Source: Shouchella lonarensis (GTDB lineage: Bacteria; Bacillota; Bacilli; Bacillales; Bacillaceae_D). From it: a stretch of DNA of 64,000 nucleotides. The notes beneath the pieces are model-generated. The model was given only the letters and a program-made list of their open reading frames with translations, ran no database searches and was not told the DNA's origin. The DNA is taken from assembly GCF_900096965.1 (NCBI RefSeq), contig NZ_FMYM01000005.1, forward strand, positions 1 through 64,000, given 5' to 3'. Positions 18,044 through 27,605 of the stretch are shown here, piece after piece; position 1 is the stretch's first letter, and every line of letters begins with the position of its first letter. The position numbers and the translations under genes are program-made.

Positions 18044-18850
18044 ATGAAGAAAGAACGTTTAGATGTGTTACTTGTTGAACGAGGATTAGCTGAAACCCGT
18101 GAGCGCGCAAAGCGTGCAATTATGGCTGGGCTTGTATACAGCGATTCAGAACGTTTGGATAAACCAGGATTGAAGGTGGCGTATGATGCGCCCCTTCGGA
18201 TCAAAGGACAAGTACTGCCTTATGTGAGCCGCGGAGGATTAAAGCTTGAAAAAGCGTTAGAAGTGTTTGATTTAGACGTTAATGGCAAGAGTGGGCTCGA
18301 TATTGGCGCCTCGACGGGTGGGTTTACAGATTGCGCTTTGCAAAATGGGGCGTCACACATGTATGCCGTTGACGTCGGTTACAACCAACTTGCTTGGAAA
18401 ATTCGACAAGACGATCGTGTGACAGTGATGGAGCGCGTTAATTTTCGTTTCTCCCGTCCAGAAGATTTTCACCCGTATAAAGTAGCATTTGCAACGATTG
18501 ATGTTTCATTTATTTCTTTGCGTCTCATCTTGCCTCCCCTATTTGATATTTTAATGGAAAAAGGCGATGTGTGTGCCCTTGTCAAGCCTCAATTTGAAGC
18601 AGGAAGAGCTTTTGTAGGGAAAAAAGGGATTGTGCGTGATCCAAGCGTCCATGAACAAGTATTAATTGATATTTCCACATTTGCAGCTGAAATTGGATTT
18701 GACGTTGTTTCCCTCGATTTTTCACCCATCACTGGTGGAGAAGGAAACGTCGAATTTTTACTTCATTTAAAAAAAGGATCGGGAAAAATAGCTGTGCAAT
18801 TAGAGAAAATCCAATCTGTGGTGAACTTGGCTGCACAACTTAGCAAGTAA
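18044..18850 (+). CDS. yqxC: TlyA-family S4/FtsJ rRNA methyltransferase (YqxC)
   Basis: 268 aa. An N-terminal S4 RNA-binding domain (residues 1-60, KKERLDVLLVERGLAETRE) is followed by a FtsJ-like SAM methyltransferase domain. Motif I is GLDIGASTGGFTDCAL near residue 85, with the KDKE-type residues spread downstream (VKPQFEAGR near 180). TlyA relatives 2'-O-methylate rRNA. The ATG at 18044 is preferred to a GTG six bases earlier. Confidence 0.92.
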   Translation: MKKERLDVLLVERGLAETRERAKRAIMAGLVYSDSERLDKPGLKVAYDAPLRIKGQVLPYVSRGGLKLEKALEVFDLDVNGKSGLDIGASTGGFTDCALQNGASHMYAVDVGYNQLAWKIRQDDRVTVMERVNFRFSRPEDFHPYKVAFATIDVSFISLRLILPPLFDILMEKGDVCALVKPQFEAGRAFVGKKGIVRDPSVHEQVLIDISTFAAEIGFDVVSLDFSPITGGEGNVEFLLHLKKGSGKIAVQLEKIQSVVNLAAQLSK

Positions 18851-18861
18851 AGGTGGCGATC

Positions 18862-20568
18862 ATGATGTTGACGGAATTGTCCATTAAAAATTTTGCCATT
18901 ATCCAGCAATTGACTGTACCATTTGAGCAAGGATTAACGGTATTAACAGGAGAAACAGGTGCAGGGAAATCAATTATTATTGATGCAGTTGGTTTATTGC
19001 TCGGTGCAAGAGGCTCGTCTGATTTTATTAGACATGGTGAAAAACGAGCGGAAATTGAGGGATTGTTTCATGTAGATGCGACTCATCCTGTCCATGAAAA
19101 ACTAATGATCATTGGCATTGACATTGAGGAAGACATGTTAATTATCCGACGTGACATTACATCCGCAGGAAAGAGCATTTGCCGTATCAATGGTAAATTG
19201 ACAACAATCTCTCAGCTCCGTGATGTTGGACAGTCACTCATTGATGTACATGGACAACATGAACACCAAACACTCATGCGTAAGGAAGAACATTTGTCAT
19301 TGCTCGATCGTTTTGGTGGAGAAGAGTTGTCCACGACATTAAAAATGTATCAAAAGGAATTTAGGTGGATGCAACAGATAGAAGAACAGTATCGGACATT
19401 GAATCAGGACACACAAGCCATCGCACAAAAAATTGACTTGTACACGTATCAATCTAATGAGATTGCCGCTGCTGCTCTGACTGAACATGAAGATGAGCGA
19501 CTGTTAGAAGAGCGTTATAAGTTAGCTAATAGTGAGAAGTTGATTTCTACATTGACAGCAAGTTATGAACAGTTGTATGGTGAAGGTCGTGGGTTAGACG
19601 CTGTCAGTAAAACACTGTCTTCTTTAGAAGAGGCGGCAAACATTGATTTGACGTTGCAGCCATTAGTGGAGCAAATTTCTACGAGTTATTATACGTTAGA
19701 AGAAGCCGCTTTTACACTACGAGAGGCGATTGATCAAGTCGATTTTCACTCTGATCGCTTAAATTTAGTGGAGGCACGCCTTGCCGAGATTGAGACGTTA
19801 AAACGAAAATACGGGGAATCTGTGTCAGAAATTTTGGCGCATGAAGTAAAAATTAAAGAAGAGCTTATGACATTGACAGATCGAGAAGACCATGTGGCAG
19901 CATTGAACGAGAAAAGACAAGCGTGTTACGAAAAATTAGCGCCATTGGCCGCACAACTAACAGAAATTCGTGAAAAAGTGGCAGCCAAATTGTCGGCTAC
20001 AGTTTTTACGCAGCTGCAGCAACTATATATGGAAAAAGCGACCTTTAAAGTAAAGATCTCTATACGTAAATCCGAAAAAGCACTTGATCATTTTGGATTT
20101 AATGGAAAAGATCAGGTTGAATTTTTATTGTCAGCGAACCGCGGTGAACCACTTAAATCATTGGCAAAAGTTGCGTCTGGCGGAGAAATATCTCGAATGA
20201 TGCTTGCTTTAAAGTCGAGTCTTTCTGCGAGCCAAGGAATAACTTCAGTCATTTTTGATGAGGTCGACAGTGGCGTGAGTGGACGTGTTGCACAAGCAAT
20301 TGCTGAAAAAGTTTACCGGATCTCAATGGGTTCTCAAGTGTTGTGTATTTCGCACTTACCACAAGTCGCAGCAATGGCAGACCAACATTTATTTATTTCC
20401 AAAACGGAAATAGATGGACGGGTTGTGACCAATGTCAAGTCACTAACTGAGAAGGAAAAGATTGCAGAGCTGGCGCGTATGCTTTCAGGTACCAAGGTGA
20501 CAGAAATTACACGCGAGAATGCAAAAGAGCTGTTGCAACAAGCGCAATTAAAAAAGGTTGTATGTTAG
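18862..20568 (+). CDS. recN: DNA repair protein RecN
   Basis: An SMC-like ATPase acting early at double-strand breaks, 568 aa. Walker A GETGAGKSIIIDA lies near residue 30 and the coiled-coil arms cover about residues 160-370. The signature LAKVASGGEISRMMLALKS is near 435 and Walker B SVIFDEVDSGVSG near 470. The gene directly follows yqxC; the argR/ahrC gene usually found between them is missing. ATG after AAAGGTGGCG. Confidence 0.95.
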   Translation: MMLTELSIKNFAIIQQLTVPFEQGLTVLTGETGAGKSIIIDAVGLLLGARGSSDFIRHGEKRAEIEGLFHVDATHPVHEKLMIIGIDIEEDMLIIRRDITSAGKSICRINGKLTTISQLRDVGQSLIDVHGQHEHQTLMRKEEHLSLLDRFGGEELSTTLKMYQKEFRWMQQIEEQYRTLNQDTQAIAQKIDLYTYQSNEIAAAALTEHEDERLLEERYKLANSEKLISTLTASYEQLYGEGRGLDAVSKTLSSLEEAANIDLTLQPLVEQISTSYYTLEEAAFTLREAIDQVDFHSDRLNLVEARLAEIETLKRKYGESVSEILAHEVKIKEELMTLTDREDHVAALNEKRQACYEKLAPLAAQLTEIREKVAAKLSATVFTQLQQLYMEKATFKVKISIRKSEKALDHFGFNGKDQVEFLLSANRGEPLKSLAKVASGGEISRMMLALKSSLSASQGITSVIFDEVDSGVSGRVAQAIAEKVYRISMGSQVLCISHLPQVAAMADQHLFISKTEIDGRVVTNVKSLTEKEKIAELARMLSGTKVTEITRENAKELLQQAQLKKVVC

Positions 20569-20569
20569 A

Positions 20570-20596
20570 AAAGCTATCCAGAATGGGTGGCTTTTT
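20570..20596 (+). terminator. terminator after recN
   Basis: AAAGCTATC and GGTGGCTTT pair over nine positions with G-T wobbles, followed by a T run. Confidence 0.7.
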
Positions 20597-20690
20597 CTAT
20601 GCTCCCCAGTTATAAATCTGATCACTGACGGCAACATTAATAGTACAGCCAGCATGGAGGTGTGGGTTGGGAGCTAGGGGAGTGAATGAT

Positions 20691-21968
20691 TTGAAAATAA
20701 GGTATGTCATCGGTTTTATCCTTGCTGTGTGTATGATTGGACTTGCTTTTTCACCAGCGATAAAGCATTTTGTAGCGATTCCCACTTCTATGACGGTGTT
20801 TGAAGGTAGTGAGGAATTGTTAATGCACAACTTAGAGGGGATAGAGTCAAAAGAAACATCGTCAGCGATTGCATTTAAAAATCAAGGACATCGCACATAT
20901 CTAAGTGGTGAAGAAGCAGGAAATAGTGAAGTGGTCATGACGGTCGGGAAGTGGCCAGTAAAGGCAATTGATGTATCTGTCTTACCAAAGATAGAAGTGG
21001 TCCCTGGAGGGCAATCAATTGGAGTAAAATTAAATACAGAAGGTGTACTTGTTGTTGGTCATCATTTGATCGAGAAGAAAGGGCAACAATTATCTCCAGG
21101 TGAAGATGCTGGTATAAAAGTTGGCGATATGATCACAAAATTAGATGGTGTACCTATACATTCCATGAATGAGGTTGCTGAGCTTGTTCAGCAAGCTGGT
21201 AAAGAAGAGAAAGACCTGAAGCTGGAAGTACGACGTAATCAAAAAACATTTGAGACGACGCTCACGCCAGAAAAAGCAACAGGTGATCACTTGTATCGGA
21301 TGGGTCTTTATATTCGTGACTCAGCTGCTGGTGTCGGAACACTCACATTTTATGAGCCTAAAAGTGGCAAATATGGTGCGCTTGGTCATGTCATTGCGGA
21401 TACTGATACACATAAGGCAATTACTGTCCATGATGGAGAAGTTATGCGTTCGTCGGTGACGTCGATTGAGAAAGGATTAAATGGTGAACCGGGGGAGAAA
21501 TTGGCCCGTATTTCACAGGAACGCGATATTTTAGGTAACATAGAGAAGAATAGCTCATTTGGTATTTTTGGTAAATTGAACAAACGTGACCTAAAAAATG
21601 ATATTGCAGATAAACCTCTGCCAATTTCCAGTGCTTCTGAAGTGAAAAAAGGACCAGCTCAGATGTTGACAGTTGTTGATGGAGAAAAAGTGGAGAAGTT
21701 CGATATTGAGATTGTAAATAGTATTACACAAGCAACACCGGCGACAAAAGGGATGGTTATTAAAGTGACTGATAAGCGTCTACTGGAGGAAACAGGTGGA
21801 ATTGTACAAGGAATGAGCGGAAGCCCAATTATTCAAAACGGCAAGATCATTGGCGCCGTGACTCATGTATTTGTGAATGATCCGACGTCTGGGTATGCAT
21901 GTCATATAGGATGGATGTTAGAAGAAGCAGGTCTTCATACAGGTCTTGTGCAAGCCAAAGCGAGTTAA
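20691..21968 (+). CDS. spoIVB: SpoIVB serine peptidase
   Basis: Made in the forespore and secreted to the intermembrane space. In B. subtilis it cleaves SpoIVFA to trigger pro-sigma-K processing. About 425 aa: an N-terminal membrane segment ([16 protein letters not shown]), a PDZ domain around residues 110-180 ([13 protein letters not shown]) and an S55 peptidase domain. The catalytic serine lies in GMSGSPI near the C-terminus. TTG at 20691 fits the GGGGAG spacing; a GTG nine bases earlier is possible. A sigma-G/F-like pair (ATAAAT, 17 bases, CATTAATA) may lie at 20611-20641. Confidence 0.93.
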   Translation: MKIRYVIGFILAVCMIGLAFSPAIKHFVAIPTSMTVFEGSEELLMHNLEGIESKETSSAIAFKNQGHRTYLSGEEAGNSEVVMTVGKWPVKAIDVSVLPKIEVVPGGQSIGVKLNTEGVLVVGHHLIEKKGQQLSPGEDAGIKVGDMITKLDGVPIHSMNEVAELVQQAGKEEKDLKLEVRRNQKTFETTLTPEKATGDHLYRMGLYIRDSAAGVGTLTFYEPKSGKYGALGHVIADTDTHKAITVHDGEVMRSSVTSIEKGLNGEPGEKLARISQERDILGNIEKNSSFGIFGKLNKRDLKNDIADKPLPISSASEVKKGPAQMLTVVDGEKVEKFDIEIVNSITQATPATKGMVIKVTDKRLLEETGGIVQGMSGSPIIQNGKIIGAVTHVFVNDPTSGYACHIGWMLEEAGLHTGLVQAKAS

Positions 21969-21988
21969 TCACACGCTTTGGTTTTTTT
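21955..21988 (+). terminator. terminator after spoIVB
   Basis: CCAAAGCG and CGCTTTGG form a stem over an 11-base loop that contains the spoIVB stop codon, followed by seven T. Confidence 0.85.
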
Positions 21989-22095
21989 CTGTATCCAACA
22001 TAGCGAAAAAATGAAGTGGCATGTGCCGGAATGTGAGGGAGAGCGGCTATTGCAACATTTTCTTGTTGAAAAACTACTGTTTTTAAAATAAAAAG

Positions 22096-22120
22096 AGGAT
22101 TACATGCATCGATGTCGAAT
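22096..22120 (+). promoter_or_regulatory. sigma-H-type Ps promoter with 0A box upstream of spo0A
   Basis: AGGATT and CGAAT are separated by 14 bases, matching the sigma-H pattern. The -10 overlaps a perfect 0A box TGTCGAA (22113-22119), where phosphorylated Spo0A binds. This fits the known autoregulated sporulation promoter of spo0A. Confidence 0.7.
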
Positions 22121-22162
22121 CTAAACAATACACAACAATTTTTAAAAATTGGAGGAAGAAAT

Positions 22163-22954
22163 ATGGAAAATATTACGGTATGTGTGGCAGACGATAACCA
22201 AGAGCTCGTCCAACTTTTGGTCGAGTATATTGAGACGCAAAATGATATGCAAGTTGTTGGCACCGCTTTCAACGGTAAAGAATGTTTAGAGGTATTGGAA
22301 GAAAAAAAACCTGATGTGTTGTTGCTTGACGTCATCATGCCCCATCTCGATGGTCTTTCGGTATTAAAACGGTTAAGTGGAAAAGCTGTACGACCGCAAA
22401 CCATTATGTTGACAGCGTTTGGACAAGAAGACATTACAAAACGTGCGGTTGATTATGGTGCATCTTACTATGTGTTGAAGCCGTTTGATATGGAAGTGTT
22501 GATGGAAAAGATCCGTGAAGTGAGTGGGGTGAAGCAGTGGGTTAGGCCGCAAATGAGAGACTGGCGCCCAGCGATTACCCCAAAGGAGACGCCGAAAGAA
22601 ATTAACCTGGATGCAAGCATTACGAGTGTGATTCATGAGATCGGGGTACCGGCACACATCAAAGGTTACATGTATTTACGTGAAGCAATCACGATGGTAT
22701 ATAAAGACATTGAGTTGCTTGGTTCGATTACAAAGGTGCTCTATCCTGATATTGCAAAAAAGTTTAACACGACCGCAAGTCGGGTTGAACGAGCGATTCG
22801 TCATGCCATTGAAGTCGCATGGAATCGCGGAAATGTTGATTCCATTGCAAATTTGTTTGGATATACCGTTAGTCAGACGAAATCAAAGCCAACAAATTCC
22901 GAGTTCATTGCCATCATTGCTGATAAATTACGGATTGAACATCGCGTAAGTTAA
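22163..22954 (+). CDS. spo0A: sporulation master regulator Spo0A
   Basis: Response regulator at the end of the phosphorelay; it switches cells into sporulation. It is 263 aa. The receiver domain (residues 1-125) has the acidic pair DD near residue 10, the phosphorylated Asp in LLLDVIMPH, and the conserved Thr and Lys (MLTAFGQ, YVLKPFD). The C-terminal Spo0A_C domain contains [17 protein letters not shown], the DNA recognition helix region. The ATG follows GGAGGAAG. Confidence 0.97.
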   Translation: MENITVCVADDNQELVQLLVEYIETQNDMQVVGTAFNGKECLEVLEEKKPDVLLLDVIMPHLDGLSVLKRLSGKAVRPQTIMLTAFGQEDITKRAVDYGASYYVLKPFDMEVLMEKIREVSGVKQWVRPQMRDWRPAITPKETPKEINLDASITSVIHEIGVPAHIKGYMYLREAITMVYKDIELLGSITKVLYPDIAKKFNTTASRVERAIRHAIEVAWNRGNVDSIANLFGYTVSQTKSKPTNSEFIAIIADKLRIEHRVS

Positions 22955-22975
22955 GTTTAAGGAGCACTCTAAGAA

Positions 22976-23001
22976 GGCGCACGGAGACGTGTGTCTTTTT
23001 A
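22976..23001 (+). terminator. terminator after spo0A
   Basis: An 8-bp stem (GGCGCACG with CGTGTGTC, plus wobbles) with a GAGA loop and a T5 tail. Confidence 0.8.
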
Positions 23002-23089
23002 ATGTTCAATCAAACCCAACTGTTTCCTTTTGCAAAGGTGTGTTTTTTTATCATATTAATAAATACTACACATAAGTGGAGGGGATAAA

Positions 23090-23869
23090 ATGACAATTCT
23101 TTTCTTAACATTGCCGCTCATGGCACTTGTATTTATGTGGGGGTTTCGCGATGCGGGTTGGTGTAAAGCAGTGCGCCCGCACGAGTATTTGCCGTACAGC
23201 CTAGGTGCGCTTGTACTGTATGCGTATGCGGTATTATGTACGTATCCACCGACAGACAGTGCATTTTTTTCATATTTATCATTGAGCATTCTTGTTACAT
23301 TGTGGCTGGTCGGTTTTTTATATGATTACTATGGAGAACGAATTGATCAGTTAAGCGGTCGTGTCCGCATATTTTATAGGGTTTCACGACTGTTAATAAT
23401 GATTCTAATCGCTGCTGCTCTAATATACAGTTGGTTCGGGTTCAAAGAAGCTGGTTTTTTACAGATGGCGCTTGTATTTATGTTGCTTATTTGTTTACCA
23501 CATGCAGTAGCTCAAATAGATACTGGCCCATTACGCTTATGGAAAGTAAGTATTTTTGTCATGATTGCTGTGTTCGCTTCCCTGCCGGTACCCGCTTTTG
23601 TAGAAGTTCTTTATGCGGTGACAGTATTTTATTTAATTTTTGTACTTGAAGGAGAGCATCAAGCTGTTTTAGGGATGAGTGGTTCATTTACGATTGGTGG
23701 TTTAATCGCATTGTGGATTGTCCATGCACTTTCTTTATTTGAACAATTTCTCGCGGGAATGCTTCTCATATTAGCGGTCGTTATTGGAAAACACATATTT
23801 TCAACGAAAGCAGTCATGAAAACATCATTCTTGCGCTTCGTTGATCATGTAGGAATTCGTAAAACTTAA
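23090..23869 (+). CDS. polytopic membrane protein, unknown
   Basis: 259 aa with about eight hydrophobic helices. The helix pattern and the C-terminal VIGKHIFSTKAVMKTSFL region faintly recall the WecA/MraY/TagO glycosyl-phosphate transferase family. However, the Asp-rich catalytic motifs of that family are not seen, so I do not assign a function. ATG after GGAGGGG. Between spo0A and a convergent small gene. Confidence 0.7.
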   Translation: MTILFLTLPLMALVFMWGFRDAGWCKAVRPHEYLPYSLGALVLYAYAVLCTYPPTDSAFFSYLSLSILVTLWLVGFLYDYYGERIDQLSGRVRIFYRVSRLLIMILIAAALIYSWFGFKEAGFLQMALVFMLLICLPHAVAQIDTGPLRLWKVSIFVMIAVFASLPVPAFVEVLYAVTVFYLIFVLEGEHQAVLGMSGSFTIGGLIALWIVHALSLFEQFLAGMLLILAVVIGKHIFSTKAVMKTSFLRFVDHVGIRKT

Positions 23870-23891
23870 TCGAAAAAGGGTGATGGATCGT

Positions 23892-24134
23892 TTACTTTGT
23901 TCTCTTCAAAAACTTCGCAGCGACTTTCCCTCTTTTTTTGTCTCGATGGAAAATGAAACCAGCTATAAATGCAAGTCCAAGTAGAAAGAAAATGACGCCA
24001 GCGAAAAATTGTATCCAGAGAGAGGGGTACGGTGAAATAATCGTTGTAAAAAAGGCATCGCGCATGAGTTTAATACCATAACCACTTGCGATGATTGGAA
24101 TTAGCAGTAAAATAAGTGCAATAACTCGCCCCAT
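23892..24134 (-). CDS. yqzF: DUF2627 membrane protein (YqzF-like)
   Basis: 80 aa with two membrane helices (ALILLLIPIIASGYGIKLM and WIQFFAGVIFFLLGLAFIAGF) and a basic tail HRDKKRGK. This is the pattern of the DUF2627/YqzF family found beside bkdR in Bacillus. Its function is unknown. The ATG at 24134 follows GGAGGA; upstream frame extension is not supported. Confidence 0.82.
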   Translation of the reverse strand: MGRVIALILLLIPIIASGYGIKLMRDAFFTTIISPYPSLWIQFFAGVIFFLLGLAFIAGFIFHRDKKRGKVAAKFLKRTK

Positions 24135-24337
24135 GGGAAAGTCCTCCAGTCTGGTGTCGTATTTTAGGTGATTAAATGTAAGGATCAATTTATATTTTAA
24201 ACGAGTTTTTCCTCGTTGTATAGGTTTTGTGGTTGCATCATTGGCCAATTTATACGATACTTAAATAAGACATGATAGTAGCACGTAAGACCAAGTACTA
24301 AATCTGTCCTGTTCATAGTAGGAAGGAGGGAAGCACA

Positions 24338-26320
24338 TTGAAGCGTGCATTGCTCATTGGTGAAGGGGCAGAGGTGAGAAACTTAGCTAAAAGTTTGCAA
24401 GCGACGAGTGCTGTTCATCTCAGTGGTGTTTTTACAACAGATAAAGTACTACAGAAATGGGCACAGTCTCATCAGCTTCAACTGTTCCATGACGAAAGTG
24501 CATTACATACTTGCCCTGTTGATGTATTCATTGCAAATGCAAATCAAGTGCATTCATTGGCAAAAGAGCATTGGTCATTTGAACAAGCATGGGATCTGAT
24601 TTACAAGTCACTTGATTCAAGTACAATTGTGGAAGCCGCGTTGAATGCGATTCAAGATGGGATTATTACTGTAGATCGTTCGTGTCGCGTTGTGTTTATG
24701 AACGAGGCGGCGTCTAAGATGGCTGGTTTGTGTAGCAATGTGACGTATGGTGCGTCTATTCATACGCTTTTGCCTTCGAGTGGATTACCGCGCGTGATTG
24801 AAACAGCGACGCCTGAATATCATCAAATGCATACATTTGCAAATGGTACCACCATTGTCACTACCCGTGTTCCTCTATTTAAAGGAGAAGAATGTGCGGG
24901 TGCCATTGCTATTTTTAAAGATGTGACTGAAGCAAGACAATTAGGCGAGCAGTTAACGGATCTAAAAAGTATTCAAACGATGTTAGAGGCAATTATTCAT
25001 TCTTCTAATGACGCGATCTCTGTTGTCGACGAAAATGGATTTGGTTTATTAATTAATCCCGCATATACGCGTATGACAGGCTTAGAAAAAGAAGATATCA
25101 TTGGCAAACCGGCAACAGCAGACATTTCTGAAGGAGATAGCATGCATATGCATGTATTGAAGACAAAAAAAGCTGTGCGTGGGGCACGCTTGAAATTAGG
25201 TCCTAAGAAAAGAGATGTCATTGTAAATGTGGCACCCATTATTGTTGACGACACATTAAAAGGAAGTGTCGGCATCATACATGATGTGTCAGAGTTGACG
25301 GTGTTAACACAACAGTTGAGAAAGGCGAAGCAGCGTCTCGCCTCGTTGGAAGCAAAATATTCATTTGAAGAAATTGTTGGCGCATCACCAGAAATGCGTG
25401 TAGCAATTGAACAAGCAAAGCTTGGTGCAACGACCTCCTTACCTATACTATTGCTAGGGGAGACAGGAACTGGAAAAGAATTATTTGCGCACGCCATTCA
25501 TCATGAAAGTGAGCGTTATGAGCAGCCCTTTATTCGGGTCAATTGTGCTGCTCTGTCAGAAACGTTGCTAGAAAGTGAACTCTTTGGTTATGAAGCGGGT
25601 GCTTTTTCGGGTGCACATCGACAAGGGAAGCGAGGTTTATTTGAAGAGGCGGATGGTGGCAGTTTGTTTTTAGACGAGGTGGGAGAACTGTCGCCCACGA
25701 CGCAAGCAAAATTGTTACGTGTATTACAAGAAAAAGAATTTGTGCGTGTAGGGGGCACGAAGCCAATTCCCATAGATGTGCGAATCATTGCAGCAACCAA
25801 TGTCAATCTTCAAAAGGCCATTGCCTGTAAGCAGTTTCGTGAAGATTTATATTACCGTTTAAGTAAACTGCCCATTCAAATTCCAGCTTTGCGCGAGCGG
25901 AAAGGGGACTTGCCTTTACTTGTACAACATTTACTTCAAAAACTAAATGCTGATTATGGTTATCAAGTACAAGCAATTGTGCCAAATATCATGAAAAAAA
26001 TGGCACAATACCATTGGCCAGGAAATGTACGAGAGCTGGAGAACATTTTGGCACGATCAATGATTTATACAGAAGCGGGTGCGCGTCATCTTTCTCACGT
26101 TGATTTACCGGGTGAAGGAAAGGTGATACGCGATGCTTTGCCAGTTGACTTCGATGGAAACGGAACGAAAACGCTGAAAGAATTTTTATCAGAGAATGAA
26201 AAAAATTATATTGCGACCGTGTTAAAAGAAGTGAATGGGGTGAAGACAGAGGCAGCTAAAAAGTTAGACATCTCTGTACGCTCACTTTATTACAAAATGG
26301 AGAAGCACCATTTAGAATGA
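24338..26320 (+). CDS. bkdR: sigma-54-dependent transcriptional activator BkdR
   Basis: 660 aa, an enhancer-binding activator of the bkd operon. The N-terminal part (1-95) is a sensing segment, followed by two PAS-like domains (about 100-205 and 220-330). The AAA+ domain follows (about 345-575): Walker [12 protein letters not shown], the sigma-54 contact loop GAFSGA, and Walker [13 protein letters not shown]. The C-terminus is a Fis-type helix-turn-helix. TTG start after AGGAGGG. It probably acts at 26328-26359 and 26427-26444. Confidence 0.93.
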   Translation: MKRALLIGEGAEVRNLAKSLQATSAVHLSGVFTTDKVLQKWAQSHQLQLFHDESALHTCPVDVFIANANQVHSLAKEHWSFEQAWDLIYKSLDSSTIVEAALNAIQDGIITVDRSCRVVFMNEAASKMAGLCSNVTYGASIHTLLPSSGLPRVIETATPEYHQMHTFANGTTIVTTRVPLFKGEECAGAIAIFKDVTEARQLGEQLTDLKSIQTMLEAIIHSSNDAISVVDENGFGLLINPAYTRMTGLEKEDIIGKPATADISEGDSMHMHVLKTKKAVRGARLKLGPKKRDVIVNVAPIIVDDTLKGSVGIIHDVSELTVLTQQLRKAKQRLASLEAKYSFEEIVGASPEMRVAIEQAKLGATTSLPILLLGETGTGKELFAHAIHHESERYEQPFIRVNCAALSETLLESELFGYEAGAFSGAHRQGKRGLFEEADGGSLFLDEVGELSPTTQAKLLRVLQEKEFVRVGGTKPIPIDVRIIAATNVNLQKAIACKQFREDLYYRLSKLPIQIPALRERKGDLPLLVQHLLQKLNADYGYQVQAIVPNIMKKMAQYHWPGNVRELENILARSMIYTEAGARHLSHVDLPGEGKVIRDALPVDFDGNGTKTLKEFLSENEKNYIATVLKEVNGVKTEAAKKLDISVRSLYYKMEKHHLE

Positions 26321-26327
26321 TTTTGCT

Positions 26328-26359
26328 TGCAATAAATTGCGCGTGTGCAATTTATTGCA
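26328..26359. promoter_or_regulatory. 13-bp perfect inverted repeat, candidate BkdR enhancer
   Basis: TGCAATAAATTGC, a six-base spacer GCGTGT and GCAATTTATTGCA form a perfect dyad about 70 bases upstream of the sigma-54 -24 element. This is the usual placement of an upstream activator site. BkdR is encoded immediately upstream. Confidence 0.7.
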
Positions 26360-26426
26360 GTGAATATATAAAGATAAATGTGCCGTTGTTTATAAAGATC
26401 TGTCATATTGGTGACATTCAAGGTAA

Positions 26427-26444
26427 TTGGCATTGTTTTTGCAT
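26427..26444 (+). promoter_or_regulatory. sigma-54 (SigL) -24/-12 promoter of the bkd operon
   Basis: TTGGCAT and TTGCAT are placed so that GG (26429-26430) and GC (26441-26442) are ten bases apart, the required sigma-54 spacing. The operon depends on sigma-L and BkdR in B. subtilis. Confidence 0.85.
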
Positions 26445-26505
26445 GTGTTATGAGGAGGAGTGGCTGAGAAAGATACAGCAGCTGATTGAAGGGGGAAGTA
26501 TAACG

Positions 26506-27600
26506 ATGAATGTATTTTCAGGAATGATTGCCCATGATTATGAACAAGTCATATTTTGCCAAGACCGTACTTCAGGTTTGAAAGCGGTCATCGCGATCCA
26601 CGATACAACGCTTGGACCGGCACTTGGTGGTACGCGGATGTGGAATTATGAGACAGAAGAAGCGGCAGTTGAGGATGTTTTGCGTCTTTCACGCGGCATG
26701 ACATATAAAAACGCAGCCGCTGGTTTAAATCTAGGCGGAGGGAAAGCAGTCATTATTGGTGATGCCCGTACAGATAAGAACCCGGAAATGTTTCGCGCGT
26801 TTGGTCGCTATATTCAAGGGTTAAATGGTCGCTATATTACGGCGGAGGATGTCGGGACAACCGTTGAAGATATGGATATCATTCATCAAGAAACCGATTA
26901 TGTAACTGGGATTTCACAAGCATTTGGTGCGTCTGGAAATCCGTCCCCGGTAACAGCGTATGGCGTGTATGTTGGAATGAAAGCAGCTGCAAAAGCGGGA
27001 CTTGGTACAGAGAGCTTATCTGGGAAAACGATTGCTGTTCAAGGAGTCGGCAATGTTGCTTATCATTTATGTAAACATTTGCATGAGGAAGGCGCCCAAT
27101 TGATTGTGACCGATATCCATCAACCGTCAGTGAAACGAGCAGTCGACGAATTTGGTGCGCGGGCAGTTGACCCGACTGAAATTTTGCAAGTTGATTGCGA
27201 CATTTTGGCCCCTTGTGCCTTAGGTGGTGTGCTAAATGAAGACACATTGCCAATGATAAAGGCGAAAGTCATTGCTGGCGCGGCCAACAATCAATTGAAC
27301 ACAAATGAAGATGGCGAACGCCTGCAACAAATGGGCATTGCATATGCACCGGACTATGTCATTAATGCGGGTGGGGTCATGAATGTCGCAGATGAGTTAA
27401 ATGGTTATAACCGTGAGCGTGCGTTCAAAAAAGTAGAGACAATCTTTGATAATGTATCTCGTGTGTTTGAAATTGCCAAGACAGAACAAATCGCAACATA
27501 TCGTGCCGCTGATCGCATGGCTGAAGAGCGAATTGAACGGATGCGCTATTCAGGCGGAAAATTCCTGCAAAATGGATATCACATTTTGTCAAAGAGGTGA
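26506..27600 (+). CDS. bcd: leucine dehydrogenase
   Basis: NAD-dependent deamination of Leu, Ile and Val to the branched-chain 2-keto acids that feed the BKD complex. It is 364 aa, the family length. [10 protein letters not shown] is followed by the catalytic lysine region [19 protein letters not shown] near residues 65-85. The Rossmann motif [11 protein letters not shown] lies near 180. The ATG at 26506 has GGGGGAAG before it; upstream codons in this frame are promoter sequence. Confidence 0.95.
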   Translation: MNVFSGMIAHDYEQVIFCQDRTSGLKAVIAIHDTTLGPALGGTRMWNYETEEAAVEDVLRLSRGMTYKNAAAGLNLGGGKAVIIGDARTDKNPEMFRAFGRYIQGLNGRYITAEDVGTTVEDMDIIHQETDYVTGISQAFGASGNPSPVTAYGVYVGMKAAAKAGLGTESLSGKTIAVQGVGNVAYHLCKHLHEEGAQLIVTDIHQPSVKRAVDEFGARAVDPTEILQVDCDILAPCALGGVLNEDTLPMIKAKVIAGAANNQLNTNEDGERLQQMGIAYAPDYVINAGGVMNVADELNGYNRERAFKKVETIFDNVSRVFEIAKTEQIATYRAADRMAEERIERMRYSGGKFLQNGYHILSKR

Positions 27601-27605
27601 AATAA

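Noticed and set aside
22112-22162. N-terminal extension of Spo0A from an earlier ATG
   Set aside because: That ATG lies in the 0A box and sigma-H -10; Spo0A begins at 22163 after a strong ribosome site.
26317-26505. 63-residue N-terminal extension of leucine dehydrogenase
   Set aside because: The stretch contains the sigma-54 promoter and enhancer; the family starts at 26506.
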